Shown here: piece after piece, positions 22,481-34,266 of the stretch | Numbering within the stretch: position 1 is the first letter of the stretch | Layout: every line of letters begins with the position of its first letter | Assembly: GCF_030272615.1 (NCBI RefSeq) | Contig: NC_081412.1 | Location: forward strand, 477,871,657 to 477,935,656 | Length of the DNA stretch: 64,000 bases | DNA from: Cryptomeria japonica | Taxonomy: Eukaryota > Streptophyta > Pinopsida > Cupressales > Cupressaceae | Direction: 5' to 3' | Position numbers and translations under genes: made by a program | The notes under the pieces: generated by a model | What the model was told of the DNA's origin: nothing | Databases searched by the model: none | Seen by the model: only the letters and a program-made list of their open reading frames with translations

Positions 22481-22551
22481 TAAGGTGTTACTAACTTCAA
22501 ATTTTAGTAAATCATTTGTTGCATCTAGTTGTTGTTTGTTTTCAGATTAAA

Positions 22552-25500
22552 ATGTCAGGTTTGAGGGCTAAAGATAGACTTGATGGAGCCCTTGATTTTT
22601 CTGCTTGGAAAGTCCGTATTCTATTGATCCTTCAAGAGAATGATTTGCTAAAATTCGTAGAAGAAGAGAGGCTGTCCCCTCCTGAAGATGCTGAAGAACT
22701 GAAGCAGTTCAAGAAAGACTCCCTCAAGGCTAGGAAGATCATAATTGAATCTGTCAAGAATCATCTTGTCACTGTCATATCAAAATTTGCTTTTGCTAGG
22801 GAAATGATCAAACACTTGGAAGGGATGTATGAAGTCAACAACCTCAGCAGGGCTCTTGCTCTAAGGCAGCAATTACTTCACATCAAAATGAAAGAAGAAG
22901 ACTCAATCATGGCCTACTTCATGAAGATCAATGAACTAAAGGACAAGCTAAGTACTCTTGATTGCCAAATTTTGGATAAAGATCTTGTCATGATTGCATT
23001 AAATGGTCTACCTAATGAATGGGAACCATTCATTTGTAGCATTGGTGGAAGAGCTGATCGTCCCAACTTTGAGCATCTTCAATCTGATTGCATTGAAGAG
23101 GAATCTCGAATTGAGGTAAGAGGAAAACTCAAGAACTCTCACAAAGATGATAATCATGTTCTCTTAGCTAAGTCTAGGAAAGGTGGGCATTGGAAGAAAG
23201 AAAAGAGAAGCAAAGATTTTAGATCCTCCTCCTATGATCCAAGGAAGAAGTCAAGAGATTCCTCCCACATTCGTTGTTTCAGATGTGATAAGTATGGTCA
23301 CTATGCCAGAGATTGTCAGAATGATCCTAAGGAAAGGGAAGTCAATTTAAATGAAGTTGCTGAACAAAATGAGGACTATCTTCTTATCTTTGCTCTATCA
23401 AGCAACGTTCCTACGGACAGTGATACTTGGATAATTGACAGTGGTGCCTCTAGACACATCTCAGGTTTTCGTGAGCATCTTTCAGATCTGATAGAAAAGG
23501 ATACCAACCTTCATGTGGTAATCGGTGATGATGCTCGATACTCGGTAAAAGGTTTTGGTACTACCTCTTTAAAACTAGATTCTGGTATTTCCTTACAACT
23601 CTGTGATATCCTTTTTGTACCTGGTATTAAAAGAAATCTTATTTCCATTTCTGCCTTAGAAGATAAGGGTTTGCAAATAGCATTTTCTGAAGGGAAAGTA
23701 CTTGCTTGGTCTAAGAAATCTAATTTCAAAATTGCTCGTGTTATTGGAAATAGATGTGATAGTTTATATAAGCTTGCAGCTAATCCAATTCAAGCTCTCA
23801 TCCATGAGGCCCCTGAATCATGCGAGCTATGGCATAGAAGACTTGGACATCTACACTTTCAAGCTCTTCCCACTCTTGGTAAAATGGTTAAAGGTATGCC
23901 TAAACTTAGTTTATCTCATGATGATGCTTGTAAAGGTTGTGCAATGGGTAAGAATGTAAAGAACTCTTTCAATAAAAGTGATAGTAGGGCTAAAGAAAAG
24001 TTAGAACTTATTCATTCAGATTTATGTGGTCCCATGTCTGTAGCATGTCCTAGCGGCTTCCTTTATTATGTTATCTTCATAGATGATTTCTCTAGGAAAA
24101 CATGGATTTACTTTCTTAAATCTAAAGAGTCTGAAGAAGTCCTAAACAGATTTAAAGAATTCAAAGCCTTGGTTGAAAACACTACTGGAAATCGAATTAA
24201 AAGTTTAAGGTCTGACAATGGAGGTGAGTACACCTCAGGTAGTTTTTATGATTTCTGTATTAAGGTAGGAATTAAGAGGGAGTTTTGTGTTCCCTACAAT
24301 CCTCAACAAAATGGAGTTGCTGAAAGAAAGAACGGGACCATTGTTGAAGCTGCAAGAGCCATGATTCATGATCAAGACCTGCAACCTTTCCTATGGGCGG
24401 AGGCATCCAAAACAACAGTTTACATTCAGAATAGATGTCCTCATCGTGCTCTAAAGAATGTAACCCCTGAAGAAGCCTTTACAGGAATCAAACCTGACAT
24501 CAGCCACCTAAGGATATTCGAGAGCCCTGTGTATGTTCATGTGCCTAAAGAAAAACGAACCAAGTTGGATCCCTTTGGAAAGAAAGGCATCTTAGTGGGA
24601 TACAGTGAATCTTCCAAAGCCTTTAGGATCTATATTTCAGGTCAAAGGTATGTTGAGGTAAGTAGAGACGTAACTTTTGAAGAAGATATTGCTTTCAAAA
24701 GATCTAAAGGTTCATTATCTGATAATGATGATATGGTGATTGAAAATCAAGATTCAAATGTTGATGCTAACCCTGAGATACAGAAGGAGTCCATTGACCT
24801 CTTGGATCAAGAAGTTAAGGATGATCCAATGGAACCCATGGACTCCACAAATATACCTAAGGATATTGTGGTCAGCAAGAAGAGTCCACTTTGGGTTAGA
24901 AACACTATTCAAGATGCTGAAGGATTTGCTGCTCCCAGAGGAACCTTTAGAGATAGCAAGAGACCCCAAAATCACGCCAACTACATTTTTGTAATGTGTA
25001 ATATCATTGAGTCTGAACCTCATGATGTCGAAGAAGCTATGTCTCATCATGCTTGGAAATTAGCCATGGATGAAGAGTATGGGTCTATCATCAATAATGA
25101 TGTCTGGGACATTGTACCCAGACCCAAAGGTAAGTCTGTTGTTTCTTCTAAATGGTTGTTTAAAATTAAGCATAATGCTGATGGTAGTATTGAAAAATAT
25201 AAAGCTAGATTTGTAGCTCGTGGTTTTTCTCAAAAGGAAGGAATAGATTATGAGGAAACTTTTGCTCCTGTTGCTAGATATACTTCTATTAGATCTTTAA
25301 TAGCTATTGCTGCAGCCAACGGTTGTGAGTTGCATCAAATGGACGTTAAGACAACCTTCCTCAATGGTGTCATTGAGGAAGAAGTCTATATTGAGCAACC
25401 AGAAGGTTATATAATCCATAAAAGAGATTCTCATGTTTGCAAGTTGAAGAAAGCCTTATATGGGCTCAAACAGGCTCCTTGTGCTTGGTATGAAAGAATT

Positions 25501-26577
25501 GATAAGTACTTACTAAGCTTAGGATTTTGTAAGAATGATGTTGATGCTAACATTTACTTGAAGATATATAATGATGATATGCTTATTCTGGTTTTGTATG
25601 TGGATGATTTATTTCTCACTGGTGAAAATAAATTAATCATAAGATGTAAGAAAGAATTAACCTCAGAATTTGAAATGAAGGATTTAGGAGTAATGCATTA
25701 CTTCCTAGGGTTAGAAGTATGGCAAAAACCCAATGAAATCTTTCTAAGTCAAGGAAAGTACACTATTGATATTCTGAAAAGATTTAGAATGATGGACTGT
25801 AAACCCATGTGTGCTCCTATGGAATCTAACTTAAAGAAGCTAAGTGTTTCTGCAACTAACTCTGATTTTGTAGATCCATCTGAGTACAGGTAGTTGATTG
25901 GATCCTTGATGTATCTAGTCAATACTAGACCAGATATCTGTTATGTTGTGAATGCCCTCAGTCAGTTCATGAACTTGCCTAAACTTGTTCACCTGGTTGC
26001 TGCCAAGCACATTCTAAGATACCTGCGTGGCACTATTGGTTATGGGCTGAAGTATTCACTTAATACCTAAATCTTCTTGGAAGGCTATTCAGATTCAGAT
26101 TGGGCAGGAAGTGTCAAGGACAAGAAAAGTAATTCGGGTATCTGCTTCAATTTGGGCTCTGCAGTAATCTCTTGGGCATGTAGAAAGCAATCTTCGGTAG
26201 CATTAAGCACTGCAGAAGCTGAGTACATTGCAGCATTTGTTGCATCTAGAGAAACAGTGTGGCTTCGCAAACTTCTTGTTGGATTATTTGGTCAATCTAG
26301 TGGTCCTACCACTATTCATTGTGATAATCAAAGCTGTATAAAGATGTCGATAAATCCTGTGTTCCATGACCGGTCCAAACATGTGGAAATGCATTATCAC
26401 TTCATTCGGGATATGGTGCAAAGAGGCACCATTCAGCTGAAGTATATTAGCACAGATGAACAGGTTGTAGATATTCTTACCAAACCCTTATCCAGAGTGA
26501 AGTTCGAATACTTCAAAGACAAACTTGGTATTGTGGAAAATGAAGCCCTGGTTGAGAGGGAGCTTCAATCTCAGTGA
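22552..26577 (+). pseudogene. copia gag-pol polyprotein with two nonsense codons
   Basis: I start at ATG 22552 (MSGLRAKDRLDG); the open frame upstream has no other ATG. The frame would run 1341 codons. In order: copia gag; zinc knuckle CFRCDKYGHYARDC (residues 242-255); aspartic protease with DSGAS at 296; pre-integrase HHCC motif from His428; integrase D490, D555, E591 with D35E spacing; RT with YVDD at 1016-1019; RNase H with SDSDWAG and AEAEYIA. Gag packages RNA, protease cleaves the polyprotein, RT/RNase H copy it and integrase inserts it. Stops are TAG at codon 1114 (25891-25893, a CAG in copia 2) and TAA at codon 1173 (26068-26070), both between RT and RNase H. All catalytic residues upstream are intact. 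MDVKTTFLNG has T where A is usual. Confidence 0.95.
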
Positions 26578-26589
26578 CTCTATTTGTAG

Positions 26590-26790
26590 CGTTTTGATCA
26601 TTCTTTGCTTGTGTGCAAGAATGAAAGGATCCACTCTATGCTTGTGTGCTAGATGGAAAATTGTAATTATGTAAAGACCCACTTGTGTATTACACTTTCT
26701 ATGCTTGTGTGCTAGAACCATCCTATGCTCGTGTGCTTGTGTGCTAGATCCATTCTATGCTTGTGTGCTAGATGGAAATCTAAAGGTTCA
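26590..26790 (+). repeat. about six copies of CTATGCTTGTGTGCTAGA in the copia 1 3' untranslated region
   Basis: Variants lie near 26608, 26638, 26701, 26724-26745 (compound) and 26757. Spacing is irregular. They fall between the pol stop and the polypurine tract. Confidence 0.75.
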
Positions 26791-26817
26791 AATTATGTAT
26801 TCTCTTCTTCCCTAGTT

Positions 26818-26826
26818 AAGAGGGAG
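26818..26826 (+). other. copia 1 polypurine tract
   Basis: AAGAGGGAG immediately before the 3' LTR; the same purine run precedes the LTRs of the 16909 TRIM and copia 2. Confidence 0.85.
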
Positions 26827-27508
26827 TGTTGTTTGTAACTAGGAAAGAGGGTTCGGATTGCCCTAAGGCAACATCCGAACCCCTATCGGACTAGGTCCTT
26901 CCCTTAAAGGTAATGTGGAGGACTGGTCCTAAAAGGGTAACGTGCCCCCAAACAAAGACCAGCCCTATATTTACCACGCCACACTAATTTAACTTGGTGC
27001 CAAAATGCATATATTCAACAAGGCTGACTTGGGGTTATATGGGTTAAATGCTCATATAAATAAAGATCAATTGCCAAACACAAATAACTCATTCATTCTC
27101 ATGCAACCAACGAAATTCCTCTGCAACTAAATGTGCGAAATTTAGAAGAGAATTGGGCGAATTTGTTCAAGAAGATCGAAGGCATTTGGTGTTCCTAATT
27201 TCGGTTATAGAGCAGACTTGATGCAGACTTGGTGTAATTAGAAGGGCAGATTTGATATGATAAAAGGGAGCCGATCTGAAGAGTCAAGCTAAGTATTGTA
27301 TTGATGCAATTAAGATTGAATACATAATCTGACCTGTGGGTCTTTAGTGTTGGGTTTTTCCTCCTTTGAGGTTTTCTGAGGGTATTTGTGTTGGTCTCTT
27401 GTTCACTTGTTTTTCATTCTTGCATTTACTTGTTTATAGTTTACTTAATGTTAGCAAACAATTAAATACTGGAAATCTGATTACTGATCTGGGTCACAAA
27501 ACTTAACA
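26827..27508 (+). repeat. copia 1 3' LTR (682 bp)
   Basis: Carries a 13-bp insertion relative to the 5' LTR after GAATTGGGC. TATA-like CATATAAA at 27053-27060. Confidence 0.95.
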
Positions 27509-27844
27509 ATGCTTTGAGACAGTATCTTTTTTTATCGTGATCTCGTGTCTTCTAAGCATTAATGATAAGATTTGCTTCTTATCACATATTTTATCATTGC
27601 TTATTGTCTTCTACATTATTCCAGACCTTGGGATTTTGTTCAATGCCTCCTTGGAGCCCCTCTTATACTATCCTAGGCCTCTTCTTCTTTTGTTTACTGA
27701 TGTAGAACCCCTAACACCTTATTCAAGATGAAATTATTATGAAATAATGGCCATGCCTTGATTTGTTGGTTTGATAGATTGTGTGTGCAAACAAGATTGA
27801 CAAGGGAAGGGATAATTTGATGCAAAAATGGGCTCACAAGTGAA

Positions 27845-28580
27845 TTTCGGGTTTTGAAGACTGCATTACATGTGAAAAACAAGAGCATTGACTTGCAATT
27901 ATGGAGAATGAACATGCTTATTCATATGTGTAATGGGAAAATACAAGTTTGTACTTGTAATTGGATCTTAGAGACTCATTTTCAAGTGTTTTTGAGTGCA
28001 TTTTGGTCCAATTTCGGGTTTTGGAGGGCTGATTGCAAGTGCAAGTATAGGGAAAAACTTTTACACAACCACTTGTAATCGGGTCTTGAAGATCCGACTA
28101 CAAGTGTTCATTATTTGCAAAGAGGGAACATTTAAAACTTGCTTATGAATGAAAGAAACTTGCAGCCGCCTTGTGGAGATCCGACCATGGAGGGAAGGGC
28201 ATTAAAATCAAACTCAAATCTGCAAAAACGTGGCAATGGTAGAGCAAAAATGGGGTATTCAATAAAGTTGTAGACCTTGCCAAGTGTTCTTCATGCCAAA
28301 AATCTCTCCAATCGGGGTACATATGAGCAAGAGCAAGTTAAAAATCCACAAAAATACTTGCAAAACTGATTTTGGCTTTCGGAAGACTCATTACAAGTTT
28401 AAAATAACTTGTAATACTTTACTTGAAGCAAATCGGGTTTTTTATGACCCATTACAAGTTTACTTTTTACAAATAACTTGTATTATGGCTTTTAAAATCA
28501 CTTGACAAGTTTCAAATATGACTTAATGGCAATTTCGGGTTTTGAAGGACACTTTACAAGTTGAAAAGACTTGTAATTTC
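27845..28580. repeat. degenerate array: TTTCGGGTTTTGAAG ... TTACAAGTT
   Basis: Pairs of these words occur near 27845, 28012, 28078, 28378, 28432 and 28533. Spacing varies from ~50 to 300 bp. Confidence 0.5.
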
Positions 28581-29262
28581 AAACACTTGCATTCACCTCA
28601 AAAAGTTCCTGCAAACACTTAAAGTGAAAAAAGAAACATAAAGTGAAATTTAAAACTTGTAATTGCATCAAAAAGTTCCTACCTGCAGTGACTTTACTTG
28701 CAACGACATCTAAAAGTTCCCAAACTTGCAATGACTACTTTGAAACCTGAAATTTCTCAGAAAATGGCCAAAATGAAGGCCAAAATCAACCGAAACTTTC
28801 ACAGAGATGGAAGATAAGATTGTGATTGATTTATCATCAAGAAATGTAGACTTTCCACTTTGAAAAGCGTGTCTTAGAGCCGTAAAATCTTGTAATTTTT
28901 TTAAAATCTCCTACTTGCAGTGACTGCTCTGAAACCCGAAATTAAAGAAAAACCCAACTTTAAGACAATGAAAATTGGCAAAAACGGAGGTGAAGGACTT
29001 GATACATCAATGGATTCCCAGGTGATGGAAAAATGCCTTGGAAAACGTGTCTAGAGCCTTAAAATCTCAAATTTCAAGTAGAAATCTGTGGGGTCGTCCC
29101 AATTTGTGTAAGTTCAAAAATTAGGACAACATTATGTTATTTACTATATTCCCTTTGTGGAGCGCTCAAGGAGCAGCAATGAATTATTCCTAGAAGCATA
29201 AGAAATTCAGTATTATATCAGACATGGCTTCTTAAAATAGCTTGCATGTTCATAAGGATTCT

Positions 29263-29388
29263 AATCAGGAAAAGCAACCAGGTCAAAGACCTTTAAATCC
29301 ACTACATAAAGGCGGATATATATCTAATCAGGAAAAGCACCCAGGTCAAAGTCCTTTAAATCTGCTACATAAAGGCAGATATATACTT
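29263..29388. repeat. two-copy tandem repeat, 63-bp unit
   Basis: AATCAGGAAAAGCAMCCAGG starts both copies at 29263 and 29326. A shorter echo (AATCAGGAACAG) follows at 29429. Confidence 0.85.
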
Positions 29389-30580
29389 AATTATATTACA
29401 TGATTTTAGAGTCATAAAATCAGGAACAGAAAACCACCATATAGGCAGATGTGTAATCAGATTGATGCATGAAGTTAAGGACATTATTCTGGAACAGCGA
29501 TCAGATCTTAATAAGGATCAAATTTATTCTCGTGTGCCCATAAATCAGATTTCATATCAGAAACTCGAGAAAGTTATAATCATTCTTAGTTACCTGATAA
29601 TTTATCATTCATTTTGATTGTTCAATTGTTAAATACATTGTAATTTAGCTTCTATTAACATTTAACATGATGAAGAACAAAGAATTGCTCCATTTGATAG
29701 AGCCAATTGGCTGGATCCTTGCATCAAACTTTCACATATCCATCTTTGGTGTGGATTGCCTAGCCATAGAATTATTTGGGTGATGATCCATCTTTAGATT
29801 TGAGCCAATCCCAAAAGCATCATGTCCCTTAGAAGACACATCTTCTTCCCAAACCTTATTATGTGAATACACTCACTTAAGAGTCCATAGAACTCTTAAG
29901 AGAATAAAATGTTTTTCTCAAATACCTGGATATCTTCACTCTAAGGCAACCCTTTCATCTTCTCCCTCAATGCCAAAATTTCATCCTTAAGTCTTTCCAC
30001 ATTTATGTAACCCTTCTCTTTAATTATTAGATCATTCTTGCCTAGAGATTTTCTAGGTGTGATAGAATTCTTTCCCTTGCCTCTTGATTGAAGTCCACAC
30101 CATGGTGGCAAAATGATTTTGCAGTAAATTACACAAAAAATTTGAATGATTGGAAATTTACTATTACTTACCAAAGGCCTAGATCTTATTTGTCAAGAAA
30201 AATCTTCAAGAAATTTGCTGATTTACAGCCTTAGGAGTGATTTTAATGGAAACCTTAATTGTACAATAACTCCAATTCTCCTCCAAATGACCACAAATTT
30301 GGACTATAGCAACTTGAATATGTCCTTGATCAACCCTCAAGAACTCAGAAGAAATATTGTTGTTTTATAGCCTTGGGAGTGAATTTGTGGAAACCGTAAT
30401 TTTTCAATAACTCTCTTTCAAATCTGCTCCAAACAGCCTCAAATCTGGAATGTAACAGCTTCAATATGTCCTTGATCAACCCTCTAAAAATCATTAAATT
30501 GAGAGAGATACCTGTTTCACAATTTGGCCTCCTGAATTAAAAAATATTGCCTTGTTTCTTGCTTGCCATGCCAAAATCAT

Positions 30581-30592
30581 GCTCTGATACCA
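30581..30592 (-). other. possible iMet-type primer binding site of a decayed LTR element
   Basis: The minus strand reads TGGTATCAGAGC, preceded (at higher coordinates) by TATA-like TCTTATATAGG near 30806-30816. No LTR pair or clear TG...CA boundary was found. Confidence 0.35.
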
Positions 30593-31899
30593 ATAGTAAT
30601 AAAATAACTTGCACAAGAGAAATAGGGAATATACTACAAATAACTGACAATACTTGAGAATAATTAGCCCCTTAAAGGGGCAAACCTCCCAAAAGTCCTC
30701 ATTAAGGACACAATTCATAAAACGATGATCATTAACTAACCTCCAACTCATATATACCATACTTAAGCCTTGGATGCCACCCACACCAACTAAAATTCAT
30801 TCCTATATAAGACTATATAACTGATTATATAACTTAATTAAGGGTTATGCTAGCTACTAGTCGGCTACACATCACAATACAAATAATAGGTCAATGGCAT
30901 AGTAGGAAAACTATGGATCCTCACTATGTACCTTAATAGCTTCCTTTACTTGCCTTTTGGCATAGAATAGATCAACTACCTTATAAACTCTATGAACTAC
31001 AAGAAAATTGACTCATTTCCTCTGTAAGATTTGGGAAATATCAATTCAAAGTCCAAGATCAATTTCTCCAAAATTGATGAGGAACCTAGAACTTGTGTTT
31101 TGGCTTCTTACTTTTGCTAACTAGTGTTGTGACCTAATCACACATCACCCCATCCCAGATAGGGACCCCCCTAACTTTTAGGCCCTTTTGGTCATTTGGT
31201 CTTGGTTTTTTGTGGGTTTTAGTGGCAGTCTCGTCAGTCTCTTCGCTTTGCAGGTGTTCGAGGGTCATTTGGATTTAATCTGCTTTTCGTTTGAGCAAGT
31301 TTGGTGAAATCTAGGGCCTATTTTGTCTTTTTTTAGGGTTTCTGCCTTTTGTCCTAGATTTTAGGGGTTTCTGTTAGGGTTTTGAAGAAACCAAACATAC
31401 GACTAGAATCAGGACCCTTCAAGGAGCCTCCCAGTAAAGTTTGAGCCAAAACGGAGTAACTTTCTATTTTTAGAAAGTTCCCATTTTTTAGGGATTTTAC
31501 TGAGTCCCAGAATGTCATCATTTTGCCAAAAATCAAACTTACTATTTTTAGTAAGTTTCTATTTATAGTAAGTCATTCATGTATCTTGTCTAGGGTTCTA
31601 ATGTTGACACTTTAAAGGTTTCTATTTTTGGAAGGTTTGTTTTGATAGGACCATTCGGGCAAGGTGACAAAGGTCAGGCATTTGCAACTACTTCTAATTC
31701 CAGAAAGTCAGAAAGCAGACAGAGAGAGCTAGAAAATGGCTGAGTGCTAGAAGCCCATTCCTGAAATGGAAAGCTCGGGAAATTTGTCTAAGTTTGGGAA
31801 ATCCCCCCAAATTCTTATAATATGGTGGCCTGATCCGGAAGAAACTCAAAAATAAATAAAATTCCATCCAAGTTAGAAGAGGCATGAAATGTTGAAATT

Positions 31900-32290
31900 C
31901 TTCCTCTTAAGGCAAAATTCCGCCCCAGGCCAAGGACATGCGCCAAAATGAAGGGGTCATGGAGGATTCACAATTTAATTAATTCCTCCTCCACAGAGAA
32001 ATTCCGCCCAAATCCTTAGTTGGGCGCCAAAATGGAGGGGTCATGGAGGATTCAACATTTGATGAAATTCCTCCTCCACAGTGAAATTCCGCCCAAGCAC
32101 TCAACAGGGTGCTAAAATGGAGGGGTCATGGAGGATTCAACATTTGATGAAATTCCTCCTCCACAGTGAAATTCTGCCCAAGGCATGGTGAAGGCACCAA
32201 AACAAGGAAGTGATGGAAGATTCCAAACAAAGTGTGAATTCCTCTACACATGGAAATAGCGCCCTAGACTAATGGAAAGCGCCAAATTGA
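31900..32290 (+). repeat. four to five tandem copies of an ~85-bp unit in the solo LTR
   Basis: GAAATTCCGCCCAAG, GGAGGGGTCATGGAGGATTC and ATTCCTCCTCCACAG recur in order. The central copies are nearly identical, the outer ones decayed. Confidence 0.85.
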
Positions 32291-33562
32291 GGGGTGCTTG
32301 GAGGCATTGAAAATGATCAAATTCCAAGACATGGTGAATTCCATGCTTAAGCTTGAAAATTGAAAATTTGTCTAAGGCATGAAAGTCAAAGGGTCAAGGA
32401 GGAATGAAAAGCAAAAAAATCCCCTTGAGAATTTTTTTGAAATTTCCATTTTTAGATGCCAAATCTTATCAGAATCCAGAAAGTTTTTCAGATTTGGACT
32501 TGTGAAATAATTCTCTATCTCTTGGACCCGATTCCTAAAAAATAGGAAAAATCCTAAAAAATAGGAAATGTGACAAATTGGTCAAAAAGCTCCCTGCGAA
32601 TGTGATGAATTCAAAGAGCACAAAAAAAATTACTTCCTTGAGAAAGAATTGAGCCCAACAAGAAGAAATTCTGAAAAAAAAAATTGACTAAGTGATGGAA
32701 ATTCCTTCCTTCACGACATAGTTCTTGGAAATCATGAAAATTGGCTAAGGCATGAAGAATTTCCTTCCTCAGGGGTAAGGATCAAATTTATTTTCAAAGG
32801 AGAATTCCTTCACAACATGAATTCCACGCCGGGATGAATTGAAGGTGGAAAAACAATTTCTTGGCAAGGAAGGAATTAGGGATGAACTGAACAAGAAATT
32901 TCCCCCAGGAAAAGTTTTTAAAAATCCATTCTCGGGCATCAAATCATGTCCAAATTTCAAAAATTTTACAGATTTGGATTCGTAGGAGAATTTTCTCTCT
33001 CCTGGACCGTGGAACCCTAATTTGTAAATTTTCCTAAAAAATAGGAAATGTGCAAAATTGATGAATAACCTTCAAGCAAGGAAAGTTGAAGAAACTTAAA
33101 GAAAATTCTTCCTGAATCAAATTTTCCCTCTCCAACAATTCGAGATGTGCAAGAGCGATTATACAACGACAGGGTCCACTTGCATGGCGAGGATCTATTG
33201 AACGCATGGCAGTATGGTGGCGCATTCATTGCTGGAATATTTGACCAAATGGCAACTTGGTCATTGCATGTTGAATTTATGGCAGATTCCTTTTGCATGC
33301 AGCCGCCGCATGTGGAAATGATGGAGCATTTATGACATAATGGGGTGATTTTTGCATGGATGAATATTCAATGCATGTTGGGCGAATTTGAAAGAGGTGG
33401 TGCATTTAATGCGCAATGGATGCTATTTTGGGTACTTTTGCATTAATTGTATATGGGCATGATGGGTTATTAATTGGAGATTCCCACCTTGTTGCATCTT
33501 GAGTGGAGAATTTTTTATGGAAAACCCTAATTAGGGTTTGCATCTAATCATGGCCTGAGGCC

Positions 33563-33570
33563 TATATAAA
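33563..33570 (+). promoter_or_regulatory. TATA box of the solo LTR
   Basis: TATATAAA within GGCCTGAGGCCTATATAAAG; the GGCC/GGCC inverted pair just upstream is notable. Confidence 0.6.
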
Positions 33571-33868
33571 GGGGTGACCCCCCCTCATTTGTAAGGAGGA
33601 GAGTTTATTATCTGAGATTGTTGCATCAAGATTGTTGAAGTAGCCAACTTAATACATTGTTCGATTTTGATGGTGTATTCTCGTTCTATTTTAGCAATCT
33701 GCATGGTCTTGCTCTCTTCAATTAGATTAGATTTGTTTACATGTTGTTAGGAGAACCGGATTTGATAGGAGTACTTGTTGCAGAATCCGAGCTCATACTT
33801 TTGGTGTGCAGCTGATTGTTGTATATCGTGCAAAGTTAGCCTGAGCCTTTTGTTATGTGTGTACGCTT

Positions 33869-34003
33869 TGTTGAGACATGAACTAGCTAGGACTCAAACC
33901 TAGGACCTTCCATATGCTACTAGAGTGCTCTACCACTGAGCTACTAGCCCCTCTTGGACCAGTCCATCATCGGTCTGGGTGTGGCTTATTTCCAACACCA
34001 ACA
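33869..34003 (-). repeat. tRNA-like TRIM LTR copy 1
   Basis: Most decayed of the three: the acceptor-stem side reads AACTAG in place of GACCAG (plus strand) and the B box is GGTTTGAGTCC. Confidence 0.85.
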
Positions 34004-34067
34004 CCCCCCCTTAAGCCACACCTCTCGTGTGCTTGGGGCTCCTAGCCTGGACCTGGCTTTGATACCA

Positions 34068-34202
34068 TGTTAAGACATAGACCAGCTAGGACTCGAACCT
34101 AGGACCTTCCATATGCTGCTGGAGTGCTCTACCACTGAGCTACTGACCCCTCTTGGACCAATCCATCGTCGATCCGGGTGTGGCTTATTTCCAACACCAA
34201 CA
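34068..34202 (-). repeat. tRNA-like TRIM LTR copy 2
   Basis: Keeps a consensus B box GGTTCGAGTCC on the minus strand. Begins with TGTTAAGACA on the plus strand (LTR end TGTCTTAACA). Confidence 0.85.
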
Positions 34203-34253
34203 CCCCCCCTTAATCCACACCTCTCGTGTGCTTGGGGCTCCTAGCCTGGACAT

Positions 34254-34266
34254 GGCTCTGATACCA
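34254..34266 (-). other. primer binding site of the tRNA-like TRIM
   Basis: Minus strand TGGTATCAGAGCC, adjacent to LTR copy 3 with no spacer. The equivalent at 34055-34067 has one change (TGGTATCAAAGCC). Confidence 0.9.

Larger units (their letters stand above)
21800..27508 (+). mobile_element. complete Ty1/copia retrotransposon (copia 1)
   Basis: Perfect 5-bp TSD ATGCT (21795-21799 and 27509-27513), two LTRs starting TGTTGTTTG and ending ACTTAACA, an iMet primer site, a single-frame gag-pol with integrase before RT (copia order), and a polypurine tract. By-eye comparison of the LTRs gives about 23 substitutions over ~668 aligned bases (~3.4%) plus a 13-bp and a 1-bp indel, so the insertion is not recent. 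Two premature stops make it non-autonomous. Confidence 0.97.
27514..31119. other. repeat-rich non-coding stretch
   Basis: Contains a degenerate TTTCGGGTTTTG / TTACAAGTT array, a 63-bp tandem duplication and a possible primer site at 30581-30592, but no recognisable coding region. Likely overlapping remnants of LTR elements whose ends I could not define. Confidence 0.4.

Noticed and set aside
22516-22551. Copia 1 polyprotein starting at 22516
   Set aside because: The codon there is TTG; the first ATG in frame is 22552.
30581-30592. Complete LTR element using this primer site
   Set aside because: No LTR pair, TG/CA boundary or coding region could be matched to it; kept only as a low-confidence site.
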